The position numbers and the translations under genes are program-made. This document shows, one piece after another, positions 49,041-58,479 of a stretch of DNA of 64,000 bases. The stretch's first letter is position 1; each line of letters opens with the position of its first letter. The stretch is from Streptomyces sp. NBC_01549 (GTDB lineage: Bacteria; Actinomycetota; Actinomycetes; Streptomycetales; Streptomycetaceae). The stretch is taken from contig NZ_JAPEPW010000004.1 of the NCBI RefSeq assembly GCF_026339955.1, forward strand, positions 496,001-560,000, given 5' to 3'. Under the pieces are notes generated by a model. That model did no database searches. It was given only the letters and a program-made list of their open reading frames with translations, and had not been told where the DNA came from.

Positions 49041-50327
49041 ATGCATCGGCTGATCGAGACCTTGCCCCGCCTGCGGCGCGGCCACCCGTGGCTGACGGAC
49101 CTCCTGCTGGTCGTGCTGGTGGCCGTGCCCCCGGTGATCCGCCCGGAGCCGGGATGGCGGCCGGTCTGGGTACAGGCGGGCGTGTACGTGGCCCTGGTGC
49201 TGCCTCTGCTGTGGCGCCGCCGTCGGCCGGTGCTCGTCGCGGCCCTGGTGACGGCGGCGTTCTGGGCGCAGTATCTCGGACAGGTGTGGGGACAGGAACC
49301 GGGGCGCGGCGCCGTCGCCCTGGCCGCGGTCCTGGCCACCCTCACGGTGCGTGGCCTGCGCCGCGCAGCGGCGGCGACGGTGGTCTGTGCCGCCGTCTGC
49401 GTACTGCTGTGGATTCCCTCGTGGCAGCGGGAATCCTTGGGTCCGGGCGCTCGTGGTGCCTGGCTCACCCCGCTCGCGGTGGGGCTCTTGCTGGCCGGGG
49501 CCTGGGTGTTCGGCGAGTACGTCCGTGCCCGGCGCGCCTACATCGCCGAGTTCGAGCGGCGGGCCGCGCTCGCCGAGTCGGAGCGCCTTGCCCTGGCCCA
49601 GGTCGCCGTCGCCGAGGAGCGGGCGCGCATCGCCCGCGAGATCCACGATGTCCTCGCGCACAGTATGAGCGTGATGGTGCTGAACGCCGAGGGTGGCAGG
49701 CTGATGCGGCATGTCGACCCCGCCGTCGTCGACCGCACCCTTGGCGTCATCAGTGCGACCGGCCGTGAGGCCCTGGGTGAACTGCGCCGGCTGCTGGAGG
49801 TGCTGCGTACTCCCGTCGCGGACGCCTCGGCCGACGGCCCCGCCCCCGACCCCAGCTCTGGTTGCGATCCCGTGGGGGCCACCGAGTCGCTCTCGGCCGA
49901 TCTGCGGCGGCTGGTCCAACGCCTCAACACGAGCGGCACACGCGCCCGGCTGGACCTCCGCGGAGAGCGGGGCGGCCTTCCTGCGGATCTCACCGTGCAG
50001 ACGTACCGCATCGTGCAGGAGGCGCTCACCAACGTCGTCAAGCACGCGCCGCCGGACGCCACGATCCACGTACGGGTCGACACCGGTACCCATGGGCCCG
50101 GGCGGCTGGTCCGCGTCCGGGTGGAGAACTCGGCCGGAGCCGGAGGGGAAGCCGCCGCAGCGCGCCCCGCCCCGCTGCTCTCCTCCGGCCGCGGACTCAC
50201 CGGCATGCGCGAACGCACCGCCCTGTACGGCGGGAGTGTCGACGCCGGGCCCACACCCGACGGCGGCTACCGGGTCGCCGCCACCCTGCGCCCCACCGAG
50301 CCCGAGTCCACCACGGCGACCCCATGA
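49041..50327 (+). CDS. NarL-type sensor histidine kinase
   Basis: This encodes 428 residues. Four to five N-terminal membrane helices (WLTDLLLVVLVAVPPVI; VYVALVLPLLW; TVVCAAVCVLLWIP; AVGLLLAGAWVFGEYV) lead to a HisKA_3 domain with ERARIAREIHDVLAHSMSVM (phospho-acceptor His near residue 206). The ATPase part has VQEALTNVVKHAPP (N box) and SSGRGLTGMRERTALYGG (G box). It is the membrane sensor of a two-component system with the response regulator whose ATG overlaps its stop. The signal is unknown. Confidence 0.92.
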   Translation: MHRLIETLPRLRRGHPWLTDLLLVVLVAVPPVIRPEPGWRPVWVQAGVYVALVLPLLWRRRRPVLVAALVTAAFWAQYLGQVWGQEPGRGAVALAAVLATLTVRGLRRAAAATVVCAAVCVLLWIPSWQRESLGPGARGAWLTPLAVGLLLAGAWVFGEYVRARRAYIAEFERRAALAESERLALAQVAVAEERARIAREIHDVLAHSMSVMVLNAEGGRLMRHVDPAVVDRTLGVISATGREALGELRRLLEVLRTPVADASADGPAPDPSSGCDPVGATESLSADLRRLVQRLNTSGTRARLDLRGERGGLPADLTVQTYRIVQEALTNVVKHAPPDATIHVRVDTGTHGPGRLVRVRVENSAGAGGEAAAARPAPLLSSGRGLTGMRERTALYGGSVDAGPTPDGGYRVAATLRPTEPESTTATP

Positions 50328-51028
50328 CCGACCCGACCCCGGCCCCGACCCCAACTCCCACTCCGTCACGGTCCCGTGTGCTGATCTGCGACGACCAAGA
50401 GCTGATCCGGATAGGGCTGCGCATGGTCGTCGACAGCCAGCCCGATCTCACCGTGGTGGGCGAGGCCGCCGACGGCGGCGCGGCGATCGCGGGCGTGGCC
50501 GCCCTGGAGCCGGACCTCGTCCTGATGGACGTACGCATGCCCGGTCTGGACGGACTCGCCGCGACCGAACACCTCTGCGCGCAGCCCCATGGGCCCCGGA
50601 TCCTCGTCGTCACCACCTTTGACCTCGACGAGTACGCCTACGCCGCCCTGCGTGCCGGCGCGAACGGCTTCCTCGTCAAGGACGCCCCCGCCGAGGAGAT
50701 CCTGGTGACCGTCCGTGCGGTGCTGCGGGGCGAGGTCATGGTGGCGCCCTCGCTCACCCGGCGGCTGGTCGAACGCTTCGTCCTGCACGCCCCCGCGTCC
50801 GTGCCCGCCCAGCGCAGCCGCCTGGCGGCTCTCACCGAGCGGGAACGGGAAGTCCTCGCCCTGGTCGCCCGGGGACTGGCCAACGGCGAGATCGCCGACA
50901 GCCTCTTCGTCGGGGAGACGACCGTCAAGACCCACCTCGGCCGCATCCTGACCAAACTGGGCCTCCGGGACCGCATCCACGCGGTGATCTTCGCCTACGA
51001 GAGCGGGCTGGTACGGGTCGGGGACTGA
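50324..51028 (+). CDS. NarL/FixJ-type response regulator
   Basis: This encodes 234 residues, with ATG 50324 inside the kinase stop (ATGA). A short Pro/Thr linker is followed by the receiver: RVLICDDQELIRIGLRMVVD (acidic pair), DLVLMDVRMPGLDGL (phospho-Asp), ILVVTTFDLDEYAY and FLVKDAPAEEIL (Lys). The C-terminal LuxR-type helix-turn-helix is LTEREREVLALVARGLANGE, then TTVKTHLGRILTKLGLRDR. It should bind DNA when phosphorylated by the upstream kinase. Candidate targets include the divergent methyltransferase gene. Confidence 0.93.
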   Translation: MTDPTPAPTPTPTPSRSRVLICDDQELIRIGLRMVVDSQPDLTVVGEAADGGAAIAGVAALEPDLVLMDVRMPGLDGLAATEHLCAQPHGPRILVVTTFDLDEYAYAALRAGANGFLVKDAPAEEILVTVRAVLRGEVMVAPSLTRRLVERFVLHAPASVPAQRSRLAALTEREREVLALVARGLANGEIADSLFVGETTVKTHLGRILTKLGLRDRIHAVIFAYESGLVRVGD

Positions 51029-51659
51029 ACAGCGACGGATTTCCCGCAGGGTGGCCCGGATCCCTGATCGCGGAGTGGGGTCGCGGCCGCCCACCGGCCG
51101 ACTCCGGCTTCCGCCGCGAACGAGCATCCGTGGCCAGGCCGGTCGTTCAGCGCCGGCTGGGGCACGAAGAAGCTGGGGGCAACCTGACCCGGGGATCGCC
51201 GGGAAGGGTGGAAAGCAGCCCCGACAACGCCGGGACGGCCCGGAATCACCAGACGGGCCGGGTTCGGCAAGCAGTGCCAGAAGGCACAACGAGAGTGAAC
51301 CAGTGGTTGACGCCCGGTAAGCGTAGAACCGGCTCAAATCTGGTGGACATGGGCAGGGAAGCGGTGCACGGTCTTGTCCTTTGGGGGTGGGATCGACTCC
51401 GAAGCCGGTGTTTCGCGGCCGGTGGGGAGGCCACGCACATCGGGTTTTGCCGTGTGTGGAGCGCCGCGAGGATCAGCTCGTAAAGGTGTTCGGGCCTCCG
51501 GTTTGCCTGCGTGAAACCTGAGAACAGCCATGAAGAGGACCGGACTTGATCATTCATGCGCGCTTCTCAGCGTTACAGACGATACGGGCGCGCTCGCCGT
51601 CGGCGCGGGGAGCCAAGAATGGCGAACGGCCGCGCCTGCCAGCACAACGCGACGGCGCT
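51029..51659. other. 631-bp stretch without a clear gene
   Basis: Frames on both strands are short and lack family features. The sequence has many short GC-rich inverted segments (for example CCGGGGATCGCCGGGAAGG at about 51190) and may encode a structured RNA or be decayed mobile DNA. I cannot assign it. Confidence 0.35.
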
Positions 51660-52184
51660 TCAGCCCCGAGATGCCTCCATCATCACAATCGACACAGCTC
51701 CATCGAGCGCATCCAGCCAAATGTCCCAGCGATCCAGTCCGTTGGTGTGGTTGATCAGCACGTCAGCCATATCCAAGGGATCCGGCTGAGCGGCAGGCCG
51801 GCCACCGGGAGCCTCGCAAGGGAACAACAGGATTCTGCGGAGAACGCGGCGCGTCCGCGGACTCAACTCTCTGAGCATGGCAGGAGGGAACAGCAAGTCC
51901 GCAGTATCGACCGGGGGCAGCCCCTGAGAGGCGCGCACCTGTGCATGCGAGCACAGCCAGATGGCGGTCATCGTACAGAGAAGGACGTATCCGTTCCCGG
52001 CATCGCACTGGAAGCGCGCGTCCGCATGTTCCTTGCAGTATTCGCAGTCGGCGTAGACCCCTGAGAGCAGTTCTGTGATGCCGTGTTCGTCCCCTGTGAT
52101 CATTCCAGCCGCTCCCTCAGGAAGAGCGTGTCGCCCCTGGAACGGACAGTGGTTCGTCAACACCGTCTCGAACGAGTCATCCAT
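51660..52184 (-). CDS. Protein of unknown function with Cys motifs
   Basis: This encodes 174 residues from ATG 52182-52184. Sequence: SFETVLTNHCPFQGRHALPE, YADCEYCKEHADARFQCDAG, then a hydrophobic stretch YVLLCTMTAIWLC and MLRELSPRTRRVLRRILLF, ending VSIVMMEASRG. CEYCKEH with later Cys residues could form a zinc site. The codon pattern is that of a real gene. I do not recognise the family. Confidence 0.5.
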   Translation of the reverse strand: MDDSFETVLTNHCPFQGRHALPEGAAGMITGDEHGITELLSGVYADCEYCKEHADARFQCDAGNGYVLLCTMTAIWLCSHAQVRASQGLPPVDTADLLFPPAMLRELSPRTRRVLRRILLFPCEAPGGRPAAQPDPLDMADVLINHTNGLDRWDIWLDALDGAVSIVMMEASRG

Positions 52185-52496
52185 GAGCCGGACTCTATGG
52201 CGTGCTCATCGACACTCGGCTGGATTCCGCCAACCCCTGAAACCCATCGATGCGCTGATAGGGCTGGTCCAGGCACAGGCCAGCCAGCTTCATCGTCTGC
52301 ACCGCTGGGTGGAGATCCTGGAGTTGCACGTCCCGCCAGAGCCCCCCGACCACTACCCCGACCATGCCGCTGTGCCCCCCGTCCATGACTGGTCAGCTCC
52401 CCCTCCTCAGAGGCGCGGGCCGGTAGCGTTGTCCTTGCCGAAAACTTCGTCCGTGCAGGTCACGCGGCATGTTGGTACTCATGGAGGATGCCGCCG
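52185..52496. other. Unassigned stretch
   Basis: A plus-strand frame (IDALIGLVQAQASQLHRLHR, then VEILELHVPPEPPDH) is open but has no family match or clear end. It may be a fragment. Confidence 0.3.
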
Positions 52497-52830
52497 AGTC
52501 GGTCGCGTTTTCGTATGTCGAGGCGGGCGGTCGTGCAGCTCATCGGGGGAGAGACCACCTTGCACCCGGACCTCGCCGAGCACGCCGAGCACGCCGAGCA
52601 CGACGCGCTCACGGGACGCCGGGGCTCCCACACGGCGACGCGCGCCAACGTCGTCGAAGCCGTACGCCGCGGCGTACGGGTGACGGTCGGCATCGTCGAT
52701 GTGGGCGGCGGCCGCCGCGCCGAGCAGGCCTGCGCCGAGATGCGGGCTCTCGGCGTCCACGAGGTCCGCGTCGACCGGGTCCGTGCCATCGGCGACGCCG
52801 CGCGCACCCGCGACCAGCGCGTTGTCACAC
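52497..52830 (+). pseudogene. Radical SAM protein remnant with internal deletion
   Basis: VVQLIGGETTLHPDL matches the strand after the radical SAM cluster domain in peptide-maturase-type proteins. It is joined directly to AEHDALTGRRGSHTATRANV and then VEAVRRGVRVTVGIVDVGGG, where about 35 residues should lie between. The joint consists of three tandem copies of a 9-bp unit encoding AEH (about 52573-52599). The CxxxCxxC cluster region upstream is missing, so the gene is dead. Confidence 0.65.
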
Positions 52831-52878
52831 CCCCGTGCGACCATCGCCTACAACTACCCATGATCCAGGGGGGATCCA

Positions 52879-55800
52879 TTGCCCGACGCCGACTCCTGTC
52901 CGCGCGCGAGACGGGGGAGGCCGGCCGCTGCCGCGGCCGTCCTCGCCGTACTCCTCTCGCTGTTCGCCTCATTACTGACCCTGACCGGGGCGAGCCCCGC
53001 CGTCGCAGCCGACGCGGAGTGCACACCGCTCGCGCTCGCGTCCTTCGGCGACCCCGAGGCCGCCGTCGGCACGGCGGCCGTCCCGCCCCAAGACAGCGCC
53101 TGCTTCACGGTGACGGCCCCGGCGGCGGGCCTGTACCTGGTGTCACTGAAGGACAGCGCCAACGCCTACACACAGATGTACGCCGAAGACGGCACCGAGC
53201 TCGACTGCTACGACGAGCGGTTCCTTGAGAGCGGCCGCTGCCAGGTGCCCGCGCCCGGCAGCTACACCCTCAAGGTCGTCAACAGCGGTTGGGCGGACCT
53301 GGAGAACACCTCCGTCACCGTCGTCCCGCTCGCCGCGGCCACCCAAGGTTGCTTCGAGTCGGCCGGCACCGCCTGGGACCAGCCCACGGTGAGCCGGACC
53401 TCGGCGAGCTCGCTGGAGGTCGACTGCCAGGCCTTCGAAGGCAAGCCCGGCGAGCGTGTCCGGCTCACCAGCGGCACCAAGGTCTACGGCGGCACGGTCG
53501 CGTGGATCACGGACGCGAGCGGGACCCGGATCTGTCCGCGCGTCACGGAGGACAACGAGGACACCCGCAGCTGCGTGCTGCCGGGCGAGGGCCCCTACCG
53601 GGTGATCTCCCAGGTCACCGACGCGGGCAGCGGATACCCCGCCGAGTACGCGGTCAAGGTGCGCTCGTTGAGTGACCCGCAGGGCTGCCGGAGCGCCTCC
53701 GTGCGCCCCTTCGGGACGCTCAAGGACCTGGACTTCCAGGCCAACCCCTGCTTCGCCTTCACCGTCGACAAGGCCGGACCCCACCTGGTCCACAATACCG
53801 ACGGCCAATCCACGAGCCCCGTCCTCGTGTACGACGCGGCCGGGAAGATCGCCTGCCGGGCATCCGACCCCTGCCGGCTGCCGGCCGCAGGCACCTACAC
53901 CGCGGCCCTCGACGACACCTACCCTTTCCACGACTTCAAGGACGACCTGATCGTCCTCGACCGCACCTACGACGCCGGATGCGTGGCCACCGGAACAGGC
54001 CTGTACCAGGGCGAGTTGAGCACATCCGGACAGTACGACTGCCTGAAGCTGGACGCGCCTCAGGGCGCCCGGATCGCCGCGCTCACCCCGACCGCCGGCT
54101 CCGGGGTGGACGTCGACGTGGAGGTCTTCGACGCGGACGGCGCCGCCCAGTGCAACGCGACCGAACTGGCCGGCGGCGACTGCGCGCTGACCGGTACGGC
54201 TCCCTATCGGGCGCTGGTGCACACCGAGGACACCGGCGATGACGCCACAGGCCCCTACACGATCGCCTTCCATCGCACCGACGAGGCGAACGACTGCCCG
54301 GTGCTGCCCGCCGGAAGCTTCGCCGACGACGGCGCGAAGGCCACGCTGACCACCGGTGACGGCGTCTTCTCGCAGTGCCTGAGCATCCCGGCCCACGCGC
54401 ACACCGGCGCAGAGGTCTTCCAGCTGATCGCCACCTCCGGCGGCGTACCGGCGAGGTTCTCCGTGCTGGACGCCACGGGCAAGAAGATCTGCGACCGCAC
54501 CGCCACCACCAACGGTTGGACCGCCTGCGGCCTGACTCCAGGCCGGGCCCACACCGTGCTGGTCACCGGCCGCAACCAGGCTGCCACGTACACGCTGACC
54601 CGGCGTGACGTGACCGCGACCGCCTCCTCGGCGGGCTGCGCGAGGACCGCCGCGGCCAAGGTCGGCGGCCCGTCCCTGTCCGCACCGTACGGTGAACCCG
54701 GCACCCTGACCTGCCACCAGGTGACCACCGACGCGGCCGGCGACGTCGTACACGTCAACGTGCGGGACGCACTGGGCACCGCCAACCTGGCAGTGTTCGA
54801 CGGTGACGGCGGCGCCGAGTGCTCCTTCAGTAACCGCTCCTGTGCGGTCACAGGATCCACAACCCACGAGGTCCTCGTGCAGACTCCGGCCACCCTGAAG
54901 GCCGCGCCCGACTACCACCTGGACGCCCTGCGTATCGCGACCGCCAACGGTCCGGCACCTGAGTGCACCAAGGTGCCGTCGGTGTCCTACGGATACGGGC
55001 CGGTCACCGGCACGCTCGACGAGCAGCACAGCGCGGTGTGCGCGGTGCTGCCGACAGCCGGATTCGACCGCTTCGGCCTGGAGATCACGGACAGCACCGG
55101 CGCCGCCACGACGGCGGTTGCGGCCCTCTACAACAGCAGCTGGACCAACGGCTGTTCGCTGTCGACATCGGGCACCCAGTGCTCGGCCGGGGGCTCGTCC
55201 TCGGCGGCGAGCCCGAGCCTGTTCCTGCTCAGCCTGCCCGAGAAGGCGTCCAGCACCTCCTACAGCGCCAAGCTGACCTGTTCCTCAACGCTCTGCGGCC
55301 CGGACAAGGTGGGTGTCACCGCGGTGAGCCCCTCGACCGGAGTGGCCGGGAGCAAGGTCAAGCTGACCGTGACCGGCACGGCACTCGGCCCGGACACCGA
55401 GGTCCGGCTGACGCGGAGCGGCAGGACCCTGACCGCCACCACGGACTCGGTCGCCGCCGACAACCGGTCGGTGACGGCGACCGTCGACCTGACGGGCACA
55501 GCCGCCGGCACCTGGGACGTCAGCGTGTTCACCCGCTGCTGCGAGTACCCGCGCGGCACGTTCACAGTGACCCAGCCCCAGCTGACGAACACCGCCGCGC
55601 CCAAGGTGACGGGTATGGCCAAGGTGGGCGCCCAGGTCACAGCGGCGCCGGGCAGTTGGTCGGCGGTCCCGTCCTCATACACATACCAGTGGAAGGCCGA
55701 CGGGCAGGCGATCTCCGGTGCGACCGCGTCGACGTACACGATCCCGGCGCCGGTGCTCGGCAAGAAGCTCACCGTGACCGTGACGGTGCTCCGGAGCGGC

Positions 55801-56124
55801 TGGCAGAGCGGGTCGGAGACCTCGGCGGCGGTGACCGTCGCGAGGGGAGACGCGCCCAAGTCGGCCAAGCCACCGGTGATCAGCGGGACCGCGAAGATCG
55901 GAAAGACGCTGAAGGCGTCCAAGGGGACGTGGAGCACCAGTCCGACGTCGTATGCGTACCAGTGGTACGCGAATGGCAAGGCGATCAGCGGGGCCACCAA
56001 GTCCTCGCTGGTGCTGAAGTCGGCACAGCAGAGCAAGAAGATCACCGTGAAGGTGATCGCGCACCGCACTGGTCACAACGACGGTTCGGCGGTAAGCAAG
56101 GCGACCAAGGCGGTCGTGAAGTGA
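52879..56124 (+). CDS. Large secreted repeat protein with TIG- and Ig-like C-terminal domains
   Basis: This encodes 1081 residues from TTG 52879 behind AGGGGGG. A long signal peptide ends SPAVAADAE. The body has about seven repeats of 100-120 residues, each a beta sandwich with paired Cys (for example ACFTVTAPAAGLYLVSLKDS, CFAFTVDKAGPHLVHNTDG, CLKLDAPQGARIAALTP), like pre-peptidase C-terminal folds. A TIG/IPT-like domain (VTAVSPSTGVAGSKVKLTVT) and two Ig-like repeats (YTYQWKADGQAISGATAS; YAYQWYANGKAISGATKS) close it. It should be an extracellular, disulfide-rich binding protein. No catalytic motif or sortase signal is seen. Confidence 0.8.
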   Translation: MPDADSCPRARRGRPAAAAAVLAVLLSLFASLLTLTGASPAVAADAECTPLALASFGDPEAAVGTAAVPPQDSACFTVTAPAAGLYLVSLKDSANAYTQMYAEDGTELDCYDERFLESGRCQVPAPGSYTLKVVNSGWADLENTSVTVVPLAAATQGCFESAGTAWDQPTVSRTSASSLEVDCQAFEGKPGERVRLTSGTKVYGGTVAWITDASGTRICPRVTEDNEDTRSCVLPGEGPYRVISQVTDAGSGYPAEYAVKVRSLSDPQGCRSASVRPFGTLKDLDFQANPCFAFTVDKAGPHLVHNTDGQSTSPVLVYDAAGKIACRASDPCRLPAAGTYTAALDDTYPFHDFKDDLIVLDRTYDAGCVATGTGLYQGELSTSGQYDCLKLDAPQGARIAALTPTAGSGVDVDVEVFDADGAAQCNATELAGGDCALTGTAPYRALVHTEDTGDDATGPYTIAFHRTDEANDCPVLPAGSFADDGAKATLTTGDGVFSQCLSIPAHAHTGAEVFQLIATSGGVPARFSVLDATGKKICDRTATTNGWTACGLTPGRAHTVLVTGRNQAATYTLTRRDVTATASSAGCARTAAAKVGGPSLSAPYGEPGTLTCHQVTTDAAGDVVHVNVRDALGTANLAVFDGDGGAECSFSNRSCAVTGSTTHEVLVQTPATLKAAPDYHLDALRIATANGPAPECTKVPSVSYGYGPVTGTLDEQHSAVCAVLPTAGFDRFGLEITDSTGAATTAVAALYNSSWTNGCSLSTSGTQCSAGGSSSAASPSLFLLSLPEKASSTSYSAKLTCSSTLCGPDKVGVTAVSPSTGVAGSKVKLTVTGTALGPDTEVRLTRSGRTLTATTDSVAADNRSVTATVDLTGTAAGTWDVSVFTRCCEYPRGTFTVTQPQLTNTAAPKVTGMAKVGAQVTAAPGSWSAVPSSYTYQWKADGQAISGATASTYTIPAPVLGKKLTVTVTVLRSGWQSGSETSAAVTVARGDAPKSAKPPVISGTAKIGKTLKASKGTWSTSPTSYAYQWYANGKAISGATKSSLVLKSAQQSKKITVKVIAHRTGHNDGSAVSKATKAVVK

Positions 56125-56148
56125 GCCGTCGAGGTTGATGCGCCGGAA

Positions 56149-56187
56149 GGGGGGAGCCCGGTATCCCGGTGCTGCCCCCCTTTTTTT
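56149..56187 (+). terminator. Strong rho-independent terminator
   Basis: GGGGGGAGC (56149-56157) pairs with GCTGCCCCCC (56171-56180), followed by seven T (56181-56187). It closes the large secreted-protein gene. Confidence 0.85.
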
Positions 56188-56267
56188 CGTCCCGGTCGGC
56201 GCCGACCGCCCCCACCGGAAAGCCGGTTCGCCCCCAGCCCTCCAGGCGCGCCCCGCACGAGCCGTTC

Positions 56268-56963
56268 ATGATGATGAAGAGGCACGCTCCGGACGGGTCG
56301 GGCAGTCGCGACGACGTCCTGTACCCGTGCCTGGGGCCCGACGGGCAGGTCAGGTTCACGCCCTTCGACGGCGAGGCGGTCGGTCCCGTACCCGTGCGCG
56401 GCGCCGTGTGGACGCGGGAGGACCTGGACCTCGCCGCCTTTCGCGCCACCAGGAGCACCGAGTGGCGGATCTTCGGTCTGCGCCTGTACATCACTGACGC
56501 CCGCCTGGTCCTGGTGTCCGACAAGCCGGACGCCAAAGCCCGCAGGATCGCCGGACACCTCCGCTACCCGTGGGTCAACTCCATCGGGTTTCGCCCCAAA
56601 CAGAGCTTCCTCAACGACTGCGAGGTGGTGGTCGAGACCCAGCAGGAGGGTACGGAGAGCACCTGCACCAGCCACCGCCTCACCCTGCTCTTCGACGACG
56701 CCACCGACAGCGGACGACTCGCCCGACTGCTGGTTCGACGGCTGGCGTCGCACCACCTCGCCGACGACACGCTCCCCACCTCTGTACGTCAGGACTTCGA
56801 GGCGCTGCGCGACCCGCCCGTCCTGCCGCCGCCGAGGAAGGGCGGGCACGCCACGTACCGGTCGCCTGCCTTCAAGTGCTACCCCTACGGGGCCGAGTAC
56901 CTGTTGGGCCAGCCCCCGGAAGGCACCTGGATCGGCCCCGGCCTACCGACGCAGCGCGAGTGA
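56268..56963 (+). CDS. Conserved protein of unknown function
   Basis: This encodes 231 residues from the ATG run at 56268. Sequence: DDVLYPCLGPDGQVRFTPFD, STEWRIFGLRLYITDARLVL, YPWVNSIGFRPKQSFLNDCE and a C-terminal KCYPYGAEYLLGQPPEGTWI. The pattern of strands around RLYITDARLVLVSDK recalls PH-like or GRAM-type domains in actinobacterial proteins, but I am not sure. It is soluble, follows a strong terminator, and is probably monocistronic. Confidence 0.6.
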   Translation: MMMKRHAPDGSGSRDDVLYPCLGPDGQVRFTPFDGEAVGPVPVRGAVWTREDLDLAAFRATRSTEWRIFGLRLYITDARLVLVSDKPDAKARRIAGHLRYPWVNSIGFRPKQSFLNDCEVVVETQQEGTESTCTSHRLTLLFDDATDSGRLARLLVRRLASHHLADDTLPTSVRQDFEALRDPPVLPPPRKGGHATYRSPAFKCYPYGAEYLLGQPPEGTWIGPGLPTQRE

Positions 56964-57029
56964 GCGGCGCGTGGTCCCGGGGGCTGTCCGTCCTGGTCGC
57001 CGGCCACCGTCTTGGCCCAGGCCGGGACA

Positions 57030-57258
57030 GTTCCAAGACCGTCGCCACGGCCGCATGTTCTCCCAAGTCTTCGGAGTCATCGCCGAGTTCGAACAGGTCC
57101 TGATGTCCGAACGCACCATGGACGGCCTGGCGGCCATCCGCGCCCGCACCGGCGGCCAGAAACCCAAGCTCGGCCCCCGGCCAGGTCAAACTCGCCCGCG
57201 CCCCTTGGTACCGGCCTACCTGGCCGCAGCGGCGAAGGTGGGAGCCGACACCTCCTGA
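57030..57258 (+). pseudogene. Serine recombinase (resolvase/invertase) fragment
   Basis: GRMFSQVFGVIAEFEQVLMS, then ERTMDGLAAIRARTGGQKPK, match the middle of resolvases (normally GRMFFQVLGAIAEFE). The catalytic Ser region before it and the helix-turn-helix after it are missing or out of frame. It is a dead fragment. Confidence 0.7.
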
Positions 57259-57436
57259 ACCGGGCCGCTCCGGCGACGCTCCCCGCGGCCGTTCCGCGCC
57301 CTGGTATCCCCGAAGCTACGGCAGAGTGACGAGTAGCCTTCCGTAACCGTCCTGACCAGGACCCCGCCGATCCCGCCACCGCTCGTACTCCGCACCACAA
57401 CACATCATCCAAGATTCGATCAACCAGAGAAATGGC

Positions 57437-57580
57437 GAGTACCTCTGGCCGATTTCAGAATAGGTCTGCCCGACGGCCTGCCGTTCCTGCTTTCGCCACG
57501 CTTCGAGTACGACGTCGCGCTCAACTCTTACGTCCTTCAGGCGAATCTGACGGCACCGTGGAACGGCAACGCCAACCGGG
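57437..57580 (+). pseudogene. Possible N-terminal scrap of a tyrosine integrase
   Basis: GLPDGLPFLLSPRFEYDVAL, then NSYVLQANLTAPWNGNANRA, resembles the N-terminal arm and core-binding start of Streptomyces site-specific integrases. It stops at once. This is a weak call. Confidence 0.35.
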
Positions 57581-57663
57581 CCCGAGCTCTGGCCCGGTTC
57601 TCACGTTCCCGCATGCCGCGCGCGGTGGGAAGTCGTGGCGGGCTGCCACGGAAGCGGATCATC

Positions 57664-57750
57664 TTGGGTTCCACCAGTGGCGCCGCCGGGAGCAGTTCAT
57701 GCAGGCGCTCGGCCGGGGTTTGCCGGCCGAGCGTTGTGCGTGGGCGGCCG
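57664..57750 (-). pseudogene. IS30-family transposase, C-terminal scrap
   Basis: The minus strand reads GRPRTTLGRQTPAERLHELL, the typical end of IS30 transposases. It is only about 25 residues long and abuts the stop of the MarR gene. Confidence 0.6.
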
Positions 57751-58200
57751 TCATTCCTCGCCGCGCAGGCGGGCGATCTGTTGCCGGGAGAGTTCAACCG
57801 TGCGCCGCATGTGCCGGTACAGCAGGGCGCGCTCGTCCTCGGTGTAGTCGGAGAACATCGCCCGCCATCCCTCGCCCAACTCGGACCACAGTTCCATGAG
57901 ATCCCGCATCGCCTCCGGGACAGGCTCCACCCGGACCCGGCGGCGGTCGGTCTTGTCGCGGTGCCGGACCACGTAGCCGGCCTTCTCGAGACGGTCGACC
58001 AGCCGCGTCGCCGATCCGCTGGTCAGGCCGGTGAGTTCGGCGATCCGGCCGGTGGTGAACGGGCCGGGCTCGACGGTCAGCAGGTTGAGGCACTGGACGT
58101 CGGTGGGGTGCAGCTTGAGATGGTCCGCGACCGCCTGGTTGAACATGACGTAGGAGGCCAGGTAGCGGCGGGACTCCAGCTGGAGATCGTCCATCAGCAT
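57751..58200 (-). CDS. MarR-family transcriptional regulator
   Basis: This encodes about 149 residues. I chose ATG 58198-58200, with GAGG upstream; GTG 58206 and ATG 58194 are possible. The winged helix is clear: DHLKLHPTDVQCLNLLTVEP, GRIAELTGLTSGSATRLVDR, LEKAGYVVRHRDKTDRRRVR. The ends are dimerisation helices (SRRYLASYVMFNQAVADH; YRHMRRTVELSRQQIARL). No divergent partner gene remains on its 5' side, since the region there is an IS256 scrap, so its target is unknown. Confidence 0.9.
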   Translation of the reverse strand: MLMDDLQLESRRYLASYVMFNQAVADHLKLHPTDVQCLNLLTVEPGPFTTGRIAELTGLTSGSATRLVDRLEKAGYVVRHRDKTDRRRVRVEPVPEAMRDLMELWSELGEGWRAMFSDYTEDERALLYRHMRRTVELSRQQIARLRGEE

Positions 58201-58229
58201 GCACACCCTCGCTAAATATCTGCGCCGCG

Positions 58230-58379
58230 GCGAAGAACGCCATCCAAGACATCTACAACGCCGAGGACCGCGAGCACGCGGCCAAAGCCGTCGCCGCGTT
58301 CGCCAAGCAGTACGGCGCGAAGTTCCCCAAGGCCGTCAAGACGATCGTTGATGACGAGGCCGAGCTGCTGGCGTTCTGA
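58230..58379 (+). pseudogene. IS256 (Mutator-type) transposase fragment
   Basis: KNAIQDIYNAEDREHAAKAV, then FAKQYGAKFPKAVKTIVDDE, match the segment KRALAEIYNAED and its follow-up in IS256 transposases. The DDE residues on either side are missing, and the frame stops at 58377-58379. Confidence 0.75.
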
Positions 58380-58479
58380 CCTTTCTAGCCCAGTTCTGAC
58401 TCCGATTCCGGCTCGATCGCGATCTTTGAGAGAGCCTCGCCGGAGTTCAGCGACGCACTCTGAAGGACTGGTGACGTGC

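Noticed and set aside
51160..51560. Group II intron RNA in the gap after the response regulator gene
   Set aside because: I could not identify domain V or a reverse transcriptase nearby. The only intron-type fragment is at 27.7 kb.
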